Shown here: piece after piece, positions 24,807-34,009 of the stretch
How positions within the stretch are numbered: position 1 is the first letter of the stretch
Layout of the letters: every line of letters begins with the position of its first letter
Origin: Cellulomonas xiejunii
GTDB lineage: Bacteria; Actinomycetota; Actinomycetes; Actinomycetales; Cellulomonadaceae
Length of the DNA stretch: 64,000 bases
Assembly (NCBI RefSeq): GCF_024508315.1
Contig: NZ_CP101987.1
Span: 3,658,001-3,722,000 of the forward strand
Reading direction: 5' to 3'
Made by a program: the position numbers and the translations under genes
Notes under the pieces: generated by a model
What the model was told of the DNA's origin: nothing
The model's input: the letters and a program-made list of their open reading frames with translations, nothing else
Databases searched by the model: none

Positions 24807-25838
24807 ATGGTGCGCGTCGGATTCCACAACTCACACGAGCAGGTCCACCCGTCCGCGTTGCTCGCGGCGACCCAGCTGGCGGAGCAGCGCGGCTTCGACG
24901 CCGCGATGTGCTCGGACCACTGGGCACCGTGGCAGTCGACGCAGGGGCACTCCGGGTTCGCCTGGACGTGGCTGGGGTCGGCCCTGGCGACGACCAGCCT
25001 GCCGTTCGGCGTGGTGAACGCGCCGGGCCAGCGGTACCACCCGGCGATCATCGCGCAGGCGGCGGCGACGCTGGCCGCGATGTACCCGGGCCGGTTCTGG
25101 GTCGCGCTCGGCTCGGGCGAGAACATGAACGAGCACATCACCGGCGACGGGTGGCTGCCCAAGCCGGTGCGTGACGCCCGGCTGGTCGAGTGCGTGGAGA
25201 TCATCCGTGCGCTCCTCGACGGCGAGGAGGTCACGCACGACGGCCTCGTCAAGGTCGACCGCGCCAAGCTGTGGACGCTCCCGGACGTCAAGCCGCTGCT
25301 CATCGGCCCGGCGGTGTCCGTCGCGACGGCCCGCAACCACGCCCGCTGGGCGGACGGCCTCGTCACGGTCAACCAGCCGCAGGACAAGCTGCGCCAGGTC
25401 GTCGACGCGTACCGCGACGCGGGCGGCCGCGGCGAGATCGCGCTGCAGGTCCACGTCTCCTTCGCCACCACCGACGCCGACGCGCTGCGCCTCGCGCGCG
25501 AGCAGTGGGCCGGCAACGCGATCGGCCCGCCCGTCGCGTGGGACCTGGACACCCCCGAGGCGTTCGACCAGATCGCCGACAAGGTCAGCGACGACCTGCT
25601 GCGCGGCTCGGTGCTCGTCGAGCACGACCCGCAGCGCCTCGCCGACCGGCTCGTCGAGCTCGCGGAGATCGGCTTCGACGCCGTCTACCTGCACCAGATC
25701 GCGACCGACGTCGTCCCGTCCGACGACAAGCACCCCGACGCCGCCGACACGGCCACGCAGCCGTCGTCGTCACTGGAGGCGTTCATCGACATGGCGGCCG
25801 AGCACGTGCTCCCCGCCCTGAAGGAGGCCCACGCGTGA
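24807..25838 (+). CDS. LLM-class flavin/F420 oxidoreductase linked to the trehalose-synthase-like gene
   Basis: 343 residues. VRVGFHNSHEQVHPS start, then FDAAMCSDHWAPWQSTQGHS, VVNAPGQRYHPAIIAQAAAT and FWVALGSGENMNEHITGDGW, the same scaffold as the enzyme at 12025. ATG 24807 has GGAAGG six bases upstream. The stop overlaps the next start (GTGA), so it is co-translated with the glycoside-hydrolase-family-13 enzyme. A related family has been described as having reverted from F420 to a flavin (TIGR03885); which cofactor applies here is open. Rhs debris lies just upstream. Confidence 0.83.
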   Translation: MVRVGFHNSHEQVHPSALLAATQLAEQRGFDAAMCSDHWAPWQSTQGHSGFAWTWLGSALATTSLPFGVVNAPGQRYHPAIIAQAAATLAAMYPGRFWVALGSGENMNEHITGDGWLPKPVRDARLVECVEIIRALLDGEEVTHDGLVKVDRAKLWTLPDVKPLLIGPAVSVATARNHARWADGLVTVNQPQDKLRQVVDAYRDAGGRGEIALQVHVSFATTDADALRLAREQWAGNAIGPPVAWDLDTPEAFDQIADKVSDDLLRGSVLVEHDPQRLADRLVELAEIGFDAVYLHQIATDVVPSDDKHPDAADTATQPSSSLEAFIDMAAEHVLPALKEAHA

Positions 25839-27529
25839 GGATCCGCGACACCGGTGACCTGTGGTGGAAGTCCGCCGTCATCTACTGCCTCGACGTCGAG
25901 ACCTACATGGACTGGAACGACGACGGCATCGGCGACCTGCCCGGGCTCGTCCAGCGCATCGACCACCTCGCCGAGCTCGGCGTGACGTGCCTGTGGCTCA
26001 TGCCCTTCTACCCGACGGCCGACCGCGACGACGGCTACGACATCACGGACTACCTCGGCGTCGACCCGCGCCTCGGTGACGCGGGCGACCTCGTCGAGCT
26101 GATCCGCACAGCCAACGACCGCGGCATCCGCGTCATCGCCGACCTCGTCGTCAACCACACGTCGGACCGGCACCCGTGGTTCAAGTCCGCGCGCCGCTCG
26201 AAGGACAGCCCGTACCGCGACTGGTACGTGTGGCGCGAGGATCCGCCGCCGGACACGTCGAAGGAGGTCGTCTTCCCCGACAAGGAAGACGGCATCTGGA
26301 CGTACGACGAGCAGGCGGAGGCCTGGTACCGGCACCGGTTCTACAAGCACCAGCCGGACCTCAACACCGCGAACCCGAAGGTCCGCGACGCGATCGCGAA
26401 GACCGTGGGCTACTGGGCGCAGATGGGCCTGGACGGCTTCCGCGTGGACGCCGTGCCGTTCTTCCTCGCCGACACGGCGAAGACCGAGGGCGACGACATC
26501 GACCACCCGCACGAGTTCCTGCAGCAGCTGCGCGCGTTCCTGTCGCGGCGCACGGGCGACTCGATCCTCATGGGCGAGGTCAACCTGCCGTACGACCAGC
26601 AGCGCCAGTTCTTCGGGGACCACTCCGGCGACGGGGAGGACGAGGGCAAGGAGCTGAACCTGCAGTTCGACTTCGTGCTCATGCAGCAGATGTACCTGGC
26701 CCTGGCCCGGCAGGACGCGCGCCCGATCGCCGCCACGCTGGAGTCCCGCCCGGAGATCCCGTCGGACGCGCAGTGGGCGACGTTCGTGCGCAACCACGAC
26801 GAGCTCACGCTCGACAAGCTCACCGACGACGAGCGGCGGGAGGTCTTCGAGGCGTTCGGCCCGGAGCCGGAGCACCAGCTCTTCGACCGCGGCCTGCGCC
26901 GCCGCCTGCCCCCGATGCTCGACGGCGACCCGCGCCGCGTGCGGATGGTCTACTCGCTGCTGTTCAGCCTGCCGGGCACGCCCGTGCTGTTCTACGGCGA
27001 GGAGATCGGCATGGGCGAGAACCTCGCCGCCGAGGGCCGGCTCGCCGTCCGCACGCCGATGCAGTGGACGTCGGGCAAGAACGGCGGGTTCTCGGCTGCG
27101 GCGCCCTCGCGCCTGGCCGGGCCAGTGACGGAGGGCGCGTACTCCCCCGCGCACGTCAACGTGTCCGACCAGCGCCGCGACCCGGACTCGCTGCTGAACT
27201 TCGTGCAGCAGCTCGCGCGCCGGTACCGCGAGTGCCCGGAGCTGGGGTGGACGACCCGCGTCGAGATCCTCGACCAGCCGCACCCCGGCGTCCTCGCGCA
27301 CCGCTCGACCTGGCAGGACGCGTCGATGGTGGCGCTGCACAACCTGGGCTCCGAGGCCGTGCGCGTGCCGCTGCACCTGCCGGACACCGACGAGGACTGG
27401 CGGCTCGTCGACCTGCTGGCCGACGAGCAGAACACGCCGGACGCCAAGGGCCGGGTCGACATCGAGCTCGACGGGTACGGCTTCCGCTGGCTGCGCGTCG
27501 TGCAGCCCGGGTCGCGTCGCCTGCTGTGA
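25835..27529 (+). CDS. Alpha-amylase-family (GH13) enzyme, trehalose synthase-like
   Basis: 564 residues, close to TreS length without the maltokinase fusion. The GH13 regions are intact: DLVVNHTSDRHPWF, GLDGFRVDAVPFF with the nucleophile Asp, ILMGEVNLPYDQQ with the acid/base Glu, and FVRNHDELTLDKL with the stabilising Asp. WWKSAVIYCLDVETYMDWND and KHQPDLNTANPKVRD are TreS-like. TreS isomerises maltose and trehalose through an enzyme-bound glucosyl intermediate; a related glucosyltransferase activity is possible. GTG start overlaps the oxidoreductase stop, with AAGGAGG upstream. Confidence 0.83.
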   Translation: MRIRDTGDLWWKSAVIYCLDVETYMDWNDDGIGDLPGLVQRIDHLAELGVTCLWLMPFYPTADRDDGYDITDYLGVDPRLGDAGDLVELIRTANDRGIRVIADLVVNHTSDRHPWFKSARRSKDSPYRDWYVWREDPPPDTSKEVVFPDKEDGIWTYDEQAEAWYRHRFYKHQPDLNTANPKVRDAIAKTVGYWAQMGLDGFRVDAVPFFLADTAKTEGDDIDHPHEFLQQLRAFLSRRTGDSILMGEVNLPYDQQRQFFGDHSGDGEDEGKELNLQFDFVLMQQMYLALARQDARPIAATLESRPEIPSDAQWATFVRNHDELTLDKLTDDERREVFEAFGPEPEHQLFDRGLRRRLPPMLDGDPRRVRMVYSLLFSLPGTPVLFYGEEIGMGENLAAEGRLAVRTPMQWTSGKNGGFSAAAPSRLAGPVTEGAYSPAHVNVSDQRRDPDSLLNFVQQLARRYRECPELGWTTRVEILDQPHPGVLAHRSTWQDASMVALHNLGSEAVRVPLHLPDTDEDWRLVDLLADEQNTPDAKGRVDIELDGYGFRWLRVVQPGSRRLL

Positions 27530-27662
27530 CGTAGCGCCGCGGGCCGTCTGCTGAAGCGTTTCGGCCCGCGGCCGTCCCAGCGAACCCTCAGGAACGTCGC
27601 GTACCGTGCCACAGTCCGTCCACCGTTCCAGGGCGGTCTCCCACGATCCGGAGGACCTTGTC

Positions 27663-28631
27663 GTGCGACGTCCTGCCCCCCGCACCGCGCTGCGCGCCGC
27701 CGCAGCAGCGCTGGCGCTCAGCCTCGCCCTCGCCGCCTGCTCGGGCGACGACGCGAGCGACGACCCGACCACGCCGGCCGCCGAGGCGTCCGCCACCCCC
27801 GGTGGCGCACCCACGCCGACCGCCGAGGACATCGCGGCGCTGGAGGCCGTGACCGTCGAGGGCGCCCCCGGCGCCGAGCCCACGGCCACCCTGCCCAGCA
27901 CCCCGTTCACGGTGTCGGCGGCGGTCGCCCGCCTGCTCGACGAGGGCACGGGCGAGGTGATCGCCGACGGCGACATCGTCGACCTGCACTCCGTGTGGAT
28001 CAACGGCCAGGACGGCTCCACGGAGCTGTCGTCGTGGCAGAACGGCGCACCCGAGCAGGTCGTCGTGAGCGCAGCGGGCCTGTCCGCCGTGCTGACCGAC
28101 ATCCTCGTCGGCGGCAAGGTGGGCACGCGCTTCGTGTACGCGTTCCCGTCCGGTGAGGACACCGCGAGCGTCGCGGTCGCCGAGGTCGTGGCCAAGCGCC
28201 CCGGCCGCGCCGACGGCACCGCGGTCGCCCCGGCCGAGGGCCTGCCCACGGTGACCCTCGCCGAGAACGGCGCACCCTCGCTCACCCCGGCCACGGGTGA
28301 CGCGCCCACGACCCTGACCGTGCAGCCGCTCATCGAGGGCACCGGCCCCGAGGTCGCCGCCGGCCAGACCGCCCTCGTGCACTACACCGGGTGGCTCTGG
28401 GACGGCTCGCAGTTCGACTCCTCGTGGGAGAGCGGCACGCCGTTCCCCGTCGCGAACGTCGGCCAGGCCGGCGTCATCGCCGGCTGGAACGAGGGCCTCG
28501 TCGGTCAGAAGGTCGGCAGCCAGGTCATGCTCGTCGTCCCGCCCGACAAGGGCTACGGCGACGAGGAGAAGCCCGGCATCCCGCCCGGCTCCACGCTGGT
28601 GTTCGTCGTCGACATCCTCGCCGCGAGCTGA
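27663..28631 (+). CDS. Secreted FKBP-type peptidyl-prolyl isomerase lipoprotein
   Basis: 322 residues. Signal peptide with lipobox LAAC (Cys26), followed by an Asp/Thr/Pro-rich stretch, a degenerate first FKBP-like module, and an intact C-terminal FKBP domain (GQTALVHYTGWLWDGSQFDS, AGVIAGWNEGLVGQKVGSQ, VVPPDKGYGDEEKPGIPPGS). GTG 27663 has GGAGGA seven bases upstream; the frame extends further back but lacks a signal. It should act outside the membrane in folding of exported proteins. A strong hairpin follows. Confidence 0.88.
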   Translation: MRRPAPRTALRAAAAALALSLALAACSGDDASDDPTTPAAEASATPGGAPTPTAEDIAALEAVTVEGAPGAEPTATLPSTPFTVSAAVARLLDEGTGEVIADGDIVDLHSVWINGQDGSTELSSWQNGAPEQVVVSAAGLSAVLTDILVGGKVGTRFVYAFPSGEDTASVAVAEVVAKRPGRADGTAVAPAEGLPTVTLAENGAPSLTPATGDAPTTLTVQPLIEGTGPEVAAGQTALVHYTGWLWDGSQFDSSWESGTPFPVANVGQAGVIAGWNEGLVGQKVGSQVMLVVPPDKGYGDEEKPGIPPGSTLVFVVDILAAS

Positions 28632-28659
28632 CGCGCCCCACCTGATCCACGGCTGACGC

Positions 28660-28702
28660 ACGGGCCGGACCCCCTCCCGCACCACGAGGGGGCCCGGCCC
28701 GT
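28660..28702. terminator. Strong GC-rich hairpin after the FKBP gene
   Basis: ACGGGCCGG and CCCCCTC pair with GAGGGGG and CCGGCCCGT, with only an A/C bulge, around a short CCGCACCAC loop. The stem has about 16 pairs and lies 29 bases after the stop. It is followed by mixed bases, not a T-tract. Confidence 0.7.
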
Positions 28703-28832
28703 CGTCGTCCCCGGCGCGCAGCACGGCCACAGCACCGCGCCGCGCCCGGCCACCAGGGACCCTTGTCCTGTCGTCGCGGTGCGCCTCGTCCTACGCTGAC
28801 CAGAAGATCAACTCCAGCGTGGGAGGGTCTCC

Positions 28833-30890
28833 ATGGACCAGGCAGCTCCATCCAGAGTCCGCACCGTCGCGCTGCTCGGCGCGTCGGGATCCGGCAAGAC
28901 CACCCTCACCGAGGCCCTGCTGCTGCGAGCCGGGGCGATCCCCCGGGCCGGGCGGGTCGAGGACGGGACCACGGTCAGCGACCACGAGCCGGAGGAGATC
29001 GCCCGCGGCATCTCCCTCGGGCTCGGCGTCGCACCGTTGCGATGGCGCGCCGGCGACGGCGAGACGTACGACGTCACGCTGCTCGACACCCCCGGGTTCC
29101 TCGACTTCGCCGGAGCGGTCGACGCCGCGCTGAGCGCCGCCGACCTCGCGGTGGTCGTCGTCAGCGCCGTCGACGGCGTCCAGGCCGGGACGCACCTCGC
29201 GTGGCGGGCCGCCGGCGAGGCGGGCGTCCCCCGGGTCGTCGTCGTGACCAAGGAGGACAGGACGCGGGCCGACTTCCACCGGGTCCTGTCCGAGCTGCGC
29301 GACGCGTTCGGTGACGTCATCGTCCCGCTCGAGCTGCCGTTCGGCGACGAGGCCGCGTTCACCGGCGTCGCCGACGTCCTGTCGGAGGAGGGCCACGGCT
29401 ACGACCCCGACGGAAGCCACCACGCCGCACCCGTGCCGCCGGAACTCATCGCCGAGGAGCACCGACTGCACGACGAGGTGACCGAGGACATCGTCGCGCA
29501 CGACGACGAGCAGCTGGAGCGGTACCTGTCCGGGGACGTGCCGTCGGTCGCGGACCTCGGGCGGACCCTCGCGCACGAGGTCTGCGCCGGCGAGGCGGTG
29601 CCCGTGCTCGTCGCGTCGGGGACGACCGGCGTCGGGGTCGACCGCCTGGCCGACCTGCTGTGCGAGCTGTGCCCCGCACCCGAGAGCCGGACGCGGAGCG
29701 TGCGCGCGGGCGACGTCACCGTCGAGGTCGCCCCCGACCCGGCCGGTCCGACGTTGCTGCACGCGTTCCGCACCACGGCCGACCCCTTCGTCGGGCAGGT
29801 CACGCTGTTCCGGGTGCTGTCCGGCACCGTGCGCGCCGGCGACCGGCTCGTCAACACCACGACCCGCGCCGAGGAGCGGGTCCCCGCGCTGTTCCGGCTG
29901 CGCGGCAAGGAGCACCTGCCCGTGGACGTCGTCGTCGCCGGGCAGGTCGCGGCCGTCGCCAAGCTCACGGGCACACCGGCGGGCTCGCTGCTGGCGGCCA
30001 AGGGCACCCCGGGCACGTCGATGACGGCGCCGCCCCTGCCCGAGCGGCCGGGCGTGTACGCACTCGTGCTCGACCCCGTCACGCAGTCCGACGACGACCG
30101 GCTGTCCGCCGCCCTCGCCCGGCTCGTCGCCGAGGACCCGACGCTCACGATCGAGCGCGCGGGCGACCGCACGGTGCTGCGCGGTCTGGGCGACACGCAC
30201 CTGGCGGTGGCGCTGGAACGCCTCGCGCGCGTGTTCGGCGTCCACGTGACCACCTCGCCCGTTCCCGTCGGGTACCGCGAGACGATCGCGCGGACCGTCG
30301 AGGCGGAGGGCAAGGTCAAGAAGCAGTCGGGCGGCCACGGGCAGTACGCGGTCGTGCAGCTGCGGGTCTCACCGCTGCCCGCGGGCGCGGGGTTCGAGTT
30401 CGTCGACTCGGTCGTCGGGGGCGCGATCCCGCGGTCCTACCTTCCGGCCGTCGAGCGGGGCGTGCGGGAGGCGATGGCCGCGGGCGGCCCGCACGGGTAC
30501 CCGGTCGTCGACGTGCGCGTCGAGGTGTACGACGGCAAGTCGCACTCCGTGGACTCCTCGGACATGGCGTTCCGCACCGCCGCCGCCGTCGGCCTCAAGG
30601 AGGCGCTCGCCGCAGCCGGGACCGTCGTCCTCGAGCCGGTGTGCCGCGTCCAGATCACCGTGCCGACGACCGCGCAGGGCGACGTCATGAGCGACCTGTC
30701 CGCCCGGCGCGGGCGTATCACCGACACCGTGTCGCTCGACGGTGGGGAGGTCGTCGTCGAGGCGACCGTCCCGGAGGCCGAGCTGCGCCGCTACGTCCTG
30801 GACCTGCGCTCGCTCACCGGCGGCCGCGGCGGCCTGACCGTCCTGCCGGACCACTACGCCCCCTGCCCGGAGCACCTCGCCCCCGCCTGA
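28833..30890 (+). CDS. EF-G-like translational GTPase (EF-G2 type) with altered G-motifs
   Basis: 685 residues with the five-domain EF-G order. G1 is GASGSGKT (16-23), G3 DTPG (85-88); the switch-1 RGIT is RGIS (58-61) and G4, normally NKxD, is TKED (139-142). Domain IV keeps AEGKVKKQSGGHGQYAVVQL and the C-terminus has the domain V pattern SARRGRI. Such paralogues occur alongside canonical EF-G in actinobacteria; the changed N of NKxD suggests weaker or altered guanine recognition. The start ATG 28833 has GGGAGG upstream. It should bind ribosomes; its exact role is unknown. Confidence 0.85.
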   Translation: MDQAAPSRVRTVALLGASGSGKTTLTEALLLRAGAIPRAGRVEDGTTVSDHEPEEIARGISLGLGVAPLRWRAGDGETYDVTLLDTPGFLDFAGAVDAALSAADLAVVVVSAVDGVQAGTHLAWRAAGEAGVPRVVVVTKEDRTRADFHRVLSELRDAFGDVIVPLELPFGDEAAFTGVADVLSEEGHGYDPDGSHHAAPVPPELIAEEHRLHDEVTEDIVAHDDEQLERYLSGDVPSVADLGRTLAHEVCAGEAVPVLVASGTTGVGVDRLADLLCELCPAPESRTRSVRAGDVTVEVAPDPAGPTLLHAFRTTADPFVGQVTLFRVLSGTVRAGDRLVNTTTRAEERVPALFRLRGKEHLPVDVVVAGQVAAVAKLTGTPAGSLLAAKGTPGTSMTAPPLPERPGVYALVLDPVTQSDDDRLSAALARLVAEDPTLTIERAGDRTVLRGLGDTHLAVALERLARVFGVHVTTSPVPVGYRETIARTVEAEGKVKKQSGGHGQYAVVQLRVSPLPAGAGFEFVDSVVGGAIPRSYLPAVERGVREAMAAGGPHGYPVVDVRVEVYDGKSHSVDSSDMAFRTAAAVGLKEALAAAGTVVLEPVCRVQITVPTTAQGDVMSDLSARRGRITDTVSLDGGEVVVEATVPEAELRRYVLDLRSLTGGRGGLTVLPDHYAPCPEHLAPA

Positions 30891-30967
30891 CCACCACCCG
30901 CCCCCCGTCACCCCTCCCCCGCGCGCGGCACCTGACCGTCGGGTACCGCGCGCGGGACGGGGGGCGG

Positions 30968-31327
30968 ATGATGGGCGGCATGGCGGAGATCGCGGAGCTG
31001 ACGGCGGCGGTGCGGGAGTTCTCGCAGGAGCGGGACTGGGAGCAGTTCCACGACCCCAAGTCCCTGGTCCTCGCGCTGGTCGGCGAGGTCGGGGAGCTCG
31101 CCGAGCTGTTCCAGTGGGTGCCGGCCGCCGAAGCCGCCGAGCGGTTCTCCGCACCGGAACGGCGCGCCCGCGCTGCCGAGGAGATGGCCGACGTGCTCGT
31201 CTACCTGGTCAGGCTCGCCGACGTCCTGGGCGTCGACCTCGGCGCCGCGGCACGCGCCAAGCTCGCCGACTCCCACCGCCGCTTCCCGGCAGCCGCCCAC
31301 CACGGCGTCGCCCCCCACAAGGCCTGA
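30968..31327 (+). CDS. MazG-like nucleotide pyrophosphohydrolase
   Basis: 119 residues (115 if the in-frame ATG at 30980 is used). The all-alpha NTP-pyrophosphatase signature is present: LVGEVGELAELFQW supplies ExxE, and AAEEMADVLVYLVRLADVLG supplies ExxD, the magnesium ligands of MazG/RS21-C6 enzymes that hydrolyse non-canonical dNTPs. It converges on the ABC permease gene across a phased repeat element. Confidence 0.85.
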   Translation: MMGGMAEIAELTAAVREFSQERDWEQFHDPKSLVLALVGEVGELAELFQWVPAAEAAERFSAPERRARAAEEMADVLVYLVRLADVLGVDLGAAARAKLADSHRRFPAAAHHGVAPHKA

Positions 31328-31330
31328 CCC

Positions 31331-31410
31331 CCACCCACCGAGCGCGGCACTCACCCGCCGAGCGCGGGTGAAACGAGTACCGCGCTCGGGCCGGGAGTAC
31401 CGCGCTCGGG
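31331..31410. repeat. 20-bp phased inverted array between convergent genes (2+2 units)
   Basis: Four consecutive 20-base units, 31331-31350, 31351-31370, 31371-31390 and 31391-31410. The first two carry CCGAGCGCGG and the last two its inverse CCGCGCTCGG, in exact register. The region can fold into long stems and sits in the 105-base gap between convergent stops, so it may terminate transcription in both directions. The larger element at 46361-46580 has the same design. Confidence 0.85.
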
Positions 31411-31432
31411 GTGCGGCCGGTGGGCGGGCGGG

Positions 31433-34009
31433 TCAGTCGGGCGTCGCGATCGCGTCCAGGACCCGCATGCGTGCCGCGCGCCCGCCCGGCCACACCGCGG
31501 CCAGCACGCCGACGACGAGCGCGAGCACGACCATCAGCGCCAGCCCGCCCCACGGGACGACGAGCCGGTCCAAGCCCTCCTCCGCGTAGACGCGCGGCAG
31601 CACCGACGCCAACCCCACCCCGACGGCCAGGCCGACGAGCGTCCCGAAGACCGCCGTCAGGACGGACTCGACGGTGATCACGCCCGCGAGCTGCAGCCTC
31701 CCCAGGCCCACGGCCCGCAGCAGCCCGATCTCCTGGGTGCGCTCGATCACCGACAGCGCGAGCGTGTTGACGATGCCCAGCACCGCGATGACCAGGGACA
31801 GACCCAGCAGCGCGTACAGGATCACCAGGAGCTGGTCGACCTGCGCGGCCATCTGGTCGACGAACTGGTCGCGGTCCTGCACCGACACCACGACGTACGG
31901 CGAGACGGCGGTCGTCACCGCGGCGCGCAGCTCGTCGGCACCCACGCCGGGGGCCGCGTCGATGAACACGGTGTCGCTGGTCTGCGCCGGTCCCGGCGCG
32001 AGCTCGTCGAGCACGTCCTTCGTGACGAACACCGACCCCGAGGTGAGCCGCGTGTCGACGACCGCCGCCACCTCGAGCGTGCGCTCGCCCGCAGCCGTGC
32101 TGACGGTCAGCTCGTCACCGACCGCCCAGCCCTCCCCGGCCACGGCCTGGTTGACCACGGCGTGGGTGTCGTCGAGGTCGTCGACGTCCCCCTCGAGCAC
32201 CTCGACGACGAGCGCGTCGCCGAGCACGCCCGGGCGCAGACCCAGGACGGACGCACCGTCGGACGGACCCGGGGTCGCGCCCGGCTCCGGGGACACGCCG
32301 CCGTACGTGAAGGCCAGCGACTCGGCACGGCCGACCTCCGGCAGCGCGCTGACGTCCGCGAACGCACCGTCGGGGATCGCGGACGTCGCCGAGCGCAGCA
32401 CCAGGTCCGCGTCCGTCGAGCTCTCGACCACGCGCACGAGCGAGGCCTGCCCGGTGGCGGCGATCACGGACACGGCACCGACGAGGGCCATGCCGATGAT
32501 CAGCGCCCCGGCCGTCGACGCGGTCCGTCGGGGGTTGCGCACGACGTTGCCCTGCGCGAGGCGGCCCAGGGGCGGCAGCGCGTGCACGAACGGCACGGCC
32601 AGCACCCGCAGGACGGAACGGGCCAGCGACGGCGACGCGACGAGCACGCCGACGAGGACGGCTGCGGCACCGGCCCCGAGCGCCGGCTCGGCGCCGCTGG
32701 AGTCGGGTCGCAGTGCGGCGAACAGCACGCCGGCGGCACCCAGCGCGACGAGCGCCGCACCGATGAGCCCGCGCACGCGCAGCGACCGCTCGGGCACCGT
32801 GACCTCGCCACGCATCGCCTCGACGGGCGCGACGAGCGCAGCGCGACGCGCGGGGACGGCCGCCGCGACGGCCGACACGGCCGTGCCGAGCGCCAGGCAC
32901 GTCAACACGCCCGTGGTCTCCAGCGGGATGTCACCGACGAGGTCCATGCCCATCGCCTCGAACACCACGCGCAGCATGCTCACGAGCCCGAGCCCGCCGA
33001 CCACACCCAGCCCGGACCCGACGAGGCCCACGACGGCGGCCTGCCCCACGACGACACCGAACACCTGCGCGGGCGACGCCCCGACGGCCCGCAGCAGCGC
33101 GAACTCGCGCACCCGCTGCCGCACGGCCATCGCGAAGGTGTTGGAGATGAGGAACCCACCGACGAACAGCGAGACCACCGCGAAGATCAGCAGGAACGAC
33201 GTGACGAACCCGAGCGTCGTGTCGATGTCCGCGCGCAGCTCGGCGCGCAGGGAGTCGCCCGTGACGGCCTCGGCCCCGGTGATGCCCGCGTCGTCCAGCG
33301 CGGCGGTGACGCGGTCGACGACGGTCTGCTCGTCGGCGTCGTCCGAGGCGTAGACGGAGATGCGCGGCGTGGTCCCCTCGGCGGCGTACGCGGTCCGGGC
33401 CACGTCGACGGGCAGGTACACGAGCGTCGCGCCCGCGAGCGGCCCGCCCGCGTCGACCTTGCCGACCACGGTCACGTCGCGCACCTCGCCGGCCACCACG
33501 ACCTTCGTGCGGTCGCCCACGTCCAGCCCGGCCGACGCGAGGGACACCGACTCGACGGCCACCTCGTCCGCGGCCTGCGGCGCACGGCCCTCGACCAGGT
33601 CCAGCCCGGGGTCGCGCTCGTCGAACGCGAGGCCGTACGACGGCGCCTGCGTGGACTGCACCGCGGTGCCGTCGGCACCGACGAGGACGATCAGGCCGGC
33701 GAGGTCGGGCAGCGCCGCGTCCACGCCCTCGACTGCCCCCACCTCGTCGGCGAGGGCGAGCGGCACGGGCGTGCGCTGCCCGCCCAGCGACAGGCCGCCG
33801 CCGGTGTCGCCGCCGGGCAGCACCGAGTCGCCCTGCACGTAGGCGTCCGCGGGCGCCTGCGCGTCGACGATGCCGTGGAACGTGTCGGACAGCATGGTGC
33901 GCAGCGCGAACGTGCCGGCGATGAACGCGACACCGAGCGCCACCGCCAGCACGGACAGGGCGAACCGCACCGCGTGCGCGCGCACGCTGCGCAGCGTGAC
34001 CCGCAGCAT
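31433..34009 (-). CDS. ABC exporter permease with two FtsX/MacB-type domains
   Basis: 858 residues. N-terminal membrane segment (FALSVLAVALGVAFIAGTF), a large extracellular MacB-like domain, a first three-helix FtsX block (FLLIFAVVSLFVGGFLISNT), a central hydrophobic pair, a second extracellular domain and a final FtsX block (LGLSLVIAVLGIVNTLALSV, IERTQEIGLLRAVGLGR). This is the fused double-FtsX form typical of actinobacterial lipoprotein/peptide-type exporters. Its ATG overlaps the ATPase stop (TGATG), forming a two-gene operon. The substrate is unknown. Confidence 0.88.
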   Translation of the reverse strand: MLRVTLRSVRAHAVRFALSVLAVALGVAFIAGTFALRTMLSDTFHGIVDAQAPADAYVQGDSVLPGGDTGGGLSLGGQRTPVPLALADEVGAVEGVDAALPDLAGLIVLVGADGTAVQSTQAPSYGLAFDERDPGLDLVEGRAPQAADEVAVESVSLASAGLDVGDRTKVVVAGEVRDVTVVGKVDAGGPLAGATLVYLPVDVARTAYAAEGTTPRISVYASDDADEQTVVDRVTAALDDAGITGAEAVTGDSLRAELRADIDTTLGFVTSFLLIFAVVSLFVGGFLISNTFAMAVRQRVREFALLRAVGASPAQVFGVVVGQAAVVGLVGSGLGVVGGLGLVSMLRVVFEAMGMDLVGDIPLETTGVLTCLALGTAVSAVAAAVPARRAALVAPVEAMRGEVTVPERSLRVRGLIGAALVALGAAGVLFAALRPDSSGAEPALGAGAAAVLVGVLVASPSLARSVLRVLAVPFVHALPPLGRLAQGNVVRNPRRTASTAGALIIGMALVGAVSVIAATGQASLVRVVESSTDADLVLRSATSAIPDGAFADVSALPEVGRAESLAFTYGGVSPEPGATPGPSDGASVLGLRPGVLGDALVVEVLEGDVDDLDDTHAVVNQAVAGEGWAVGDELTVSTAAGERTLEVAAVVDTRLTSGSVFVTKDVLDELAPGPAQTSDTVFIDAAPGVGADELRAAVTTAVSPYVVVSVQDRDQFVDQMAAQVDQLLVILYALLGLSLVIAVLGIVNTLALSVIERTQEIGLLRAVGLGRLQLAGVITVESVLTAVFGTLVGLAVGVGLASVLPRVYAEEGLDRLVVPWGGLALMVVLALVVGVLAAVWPGGRAARMRVLDAIATPD

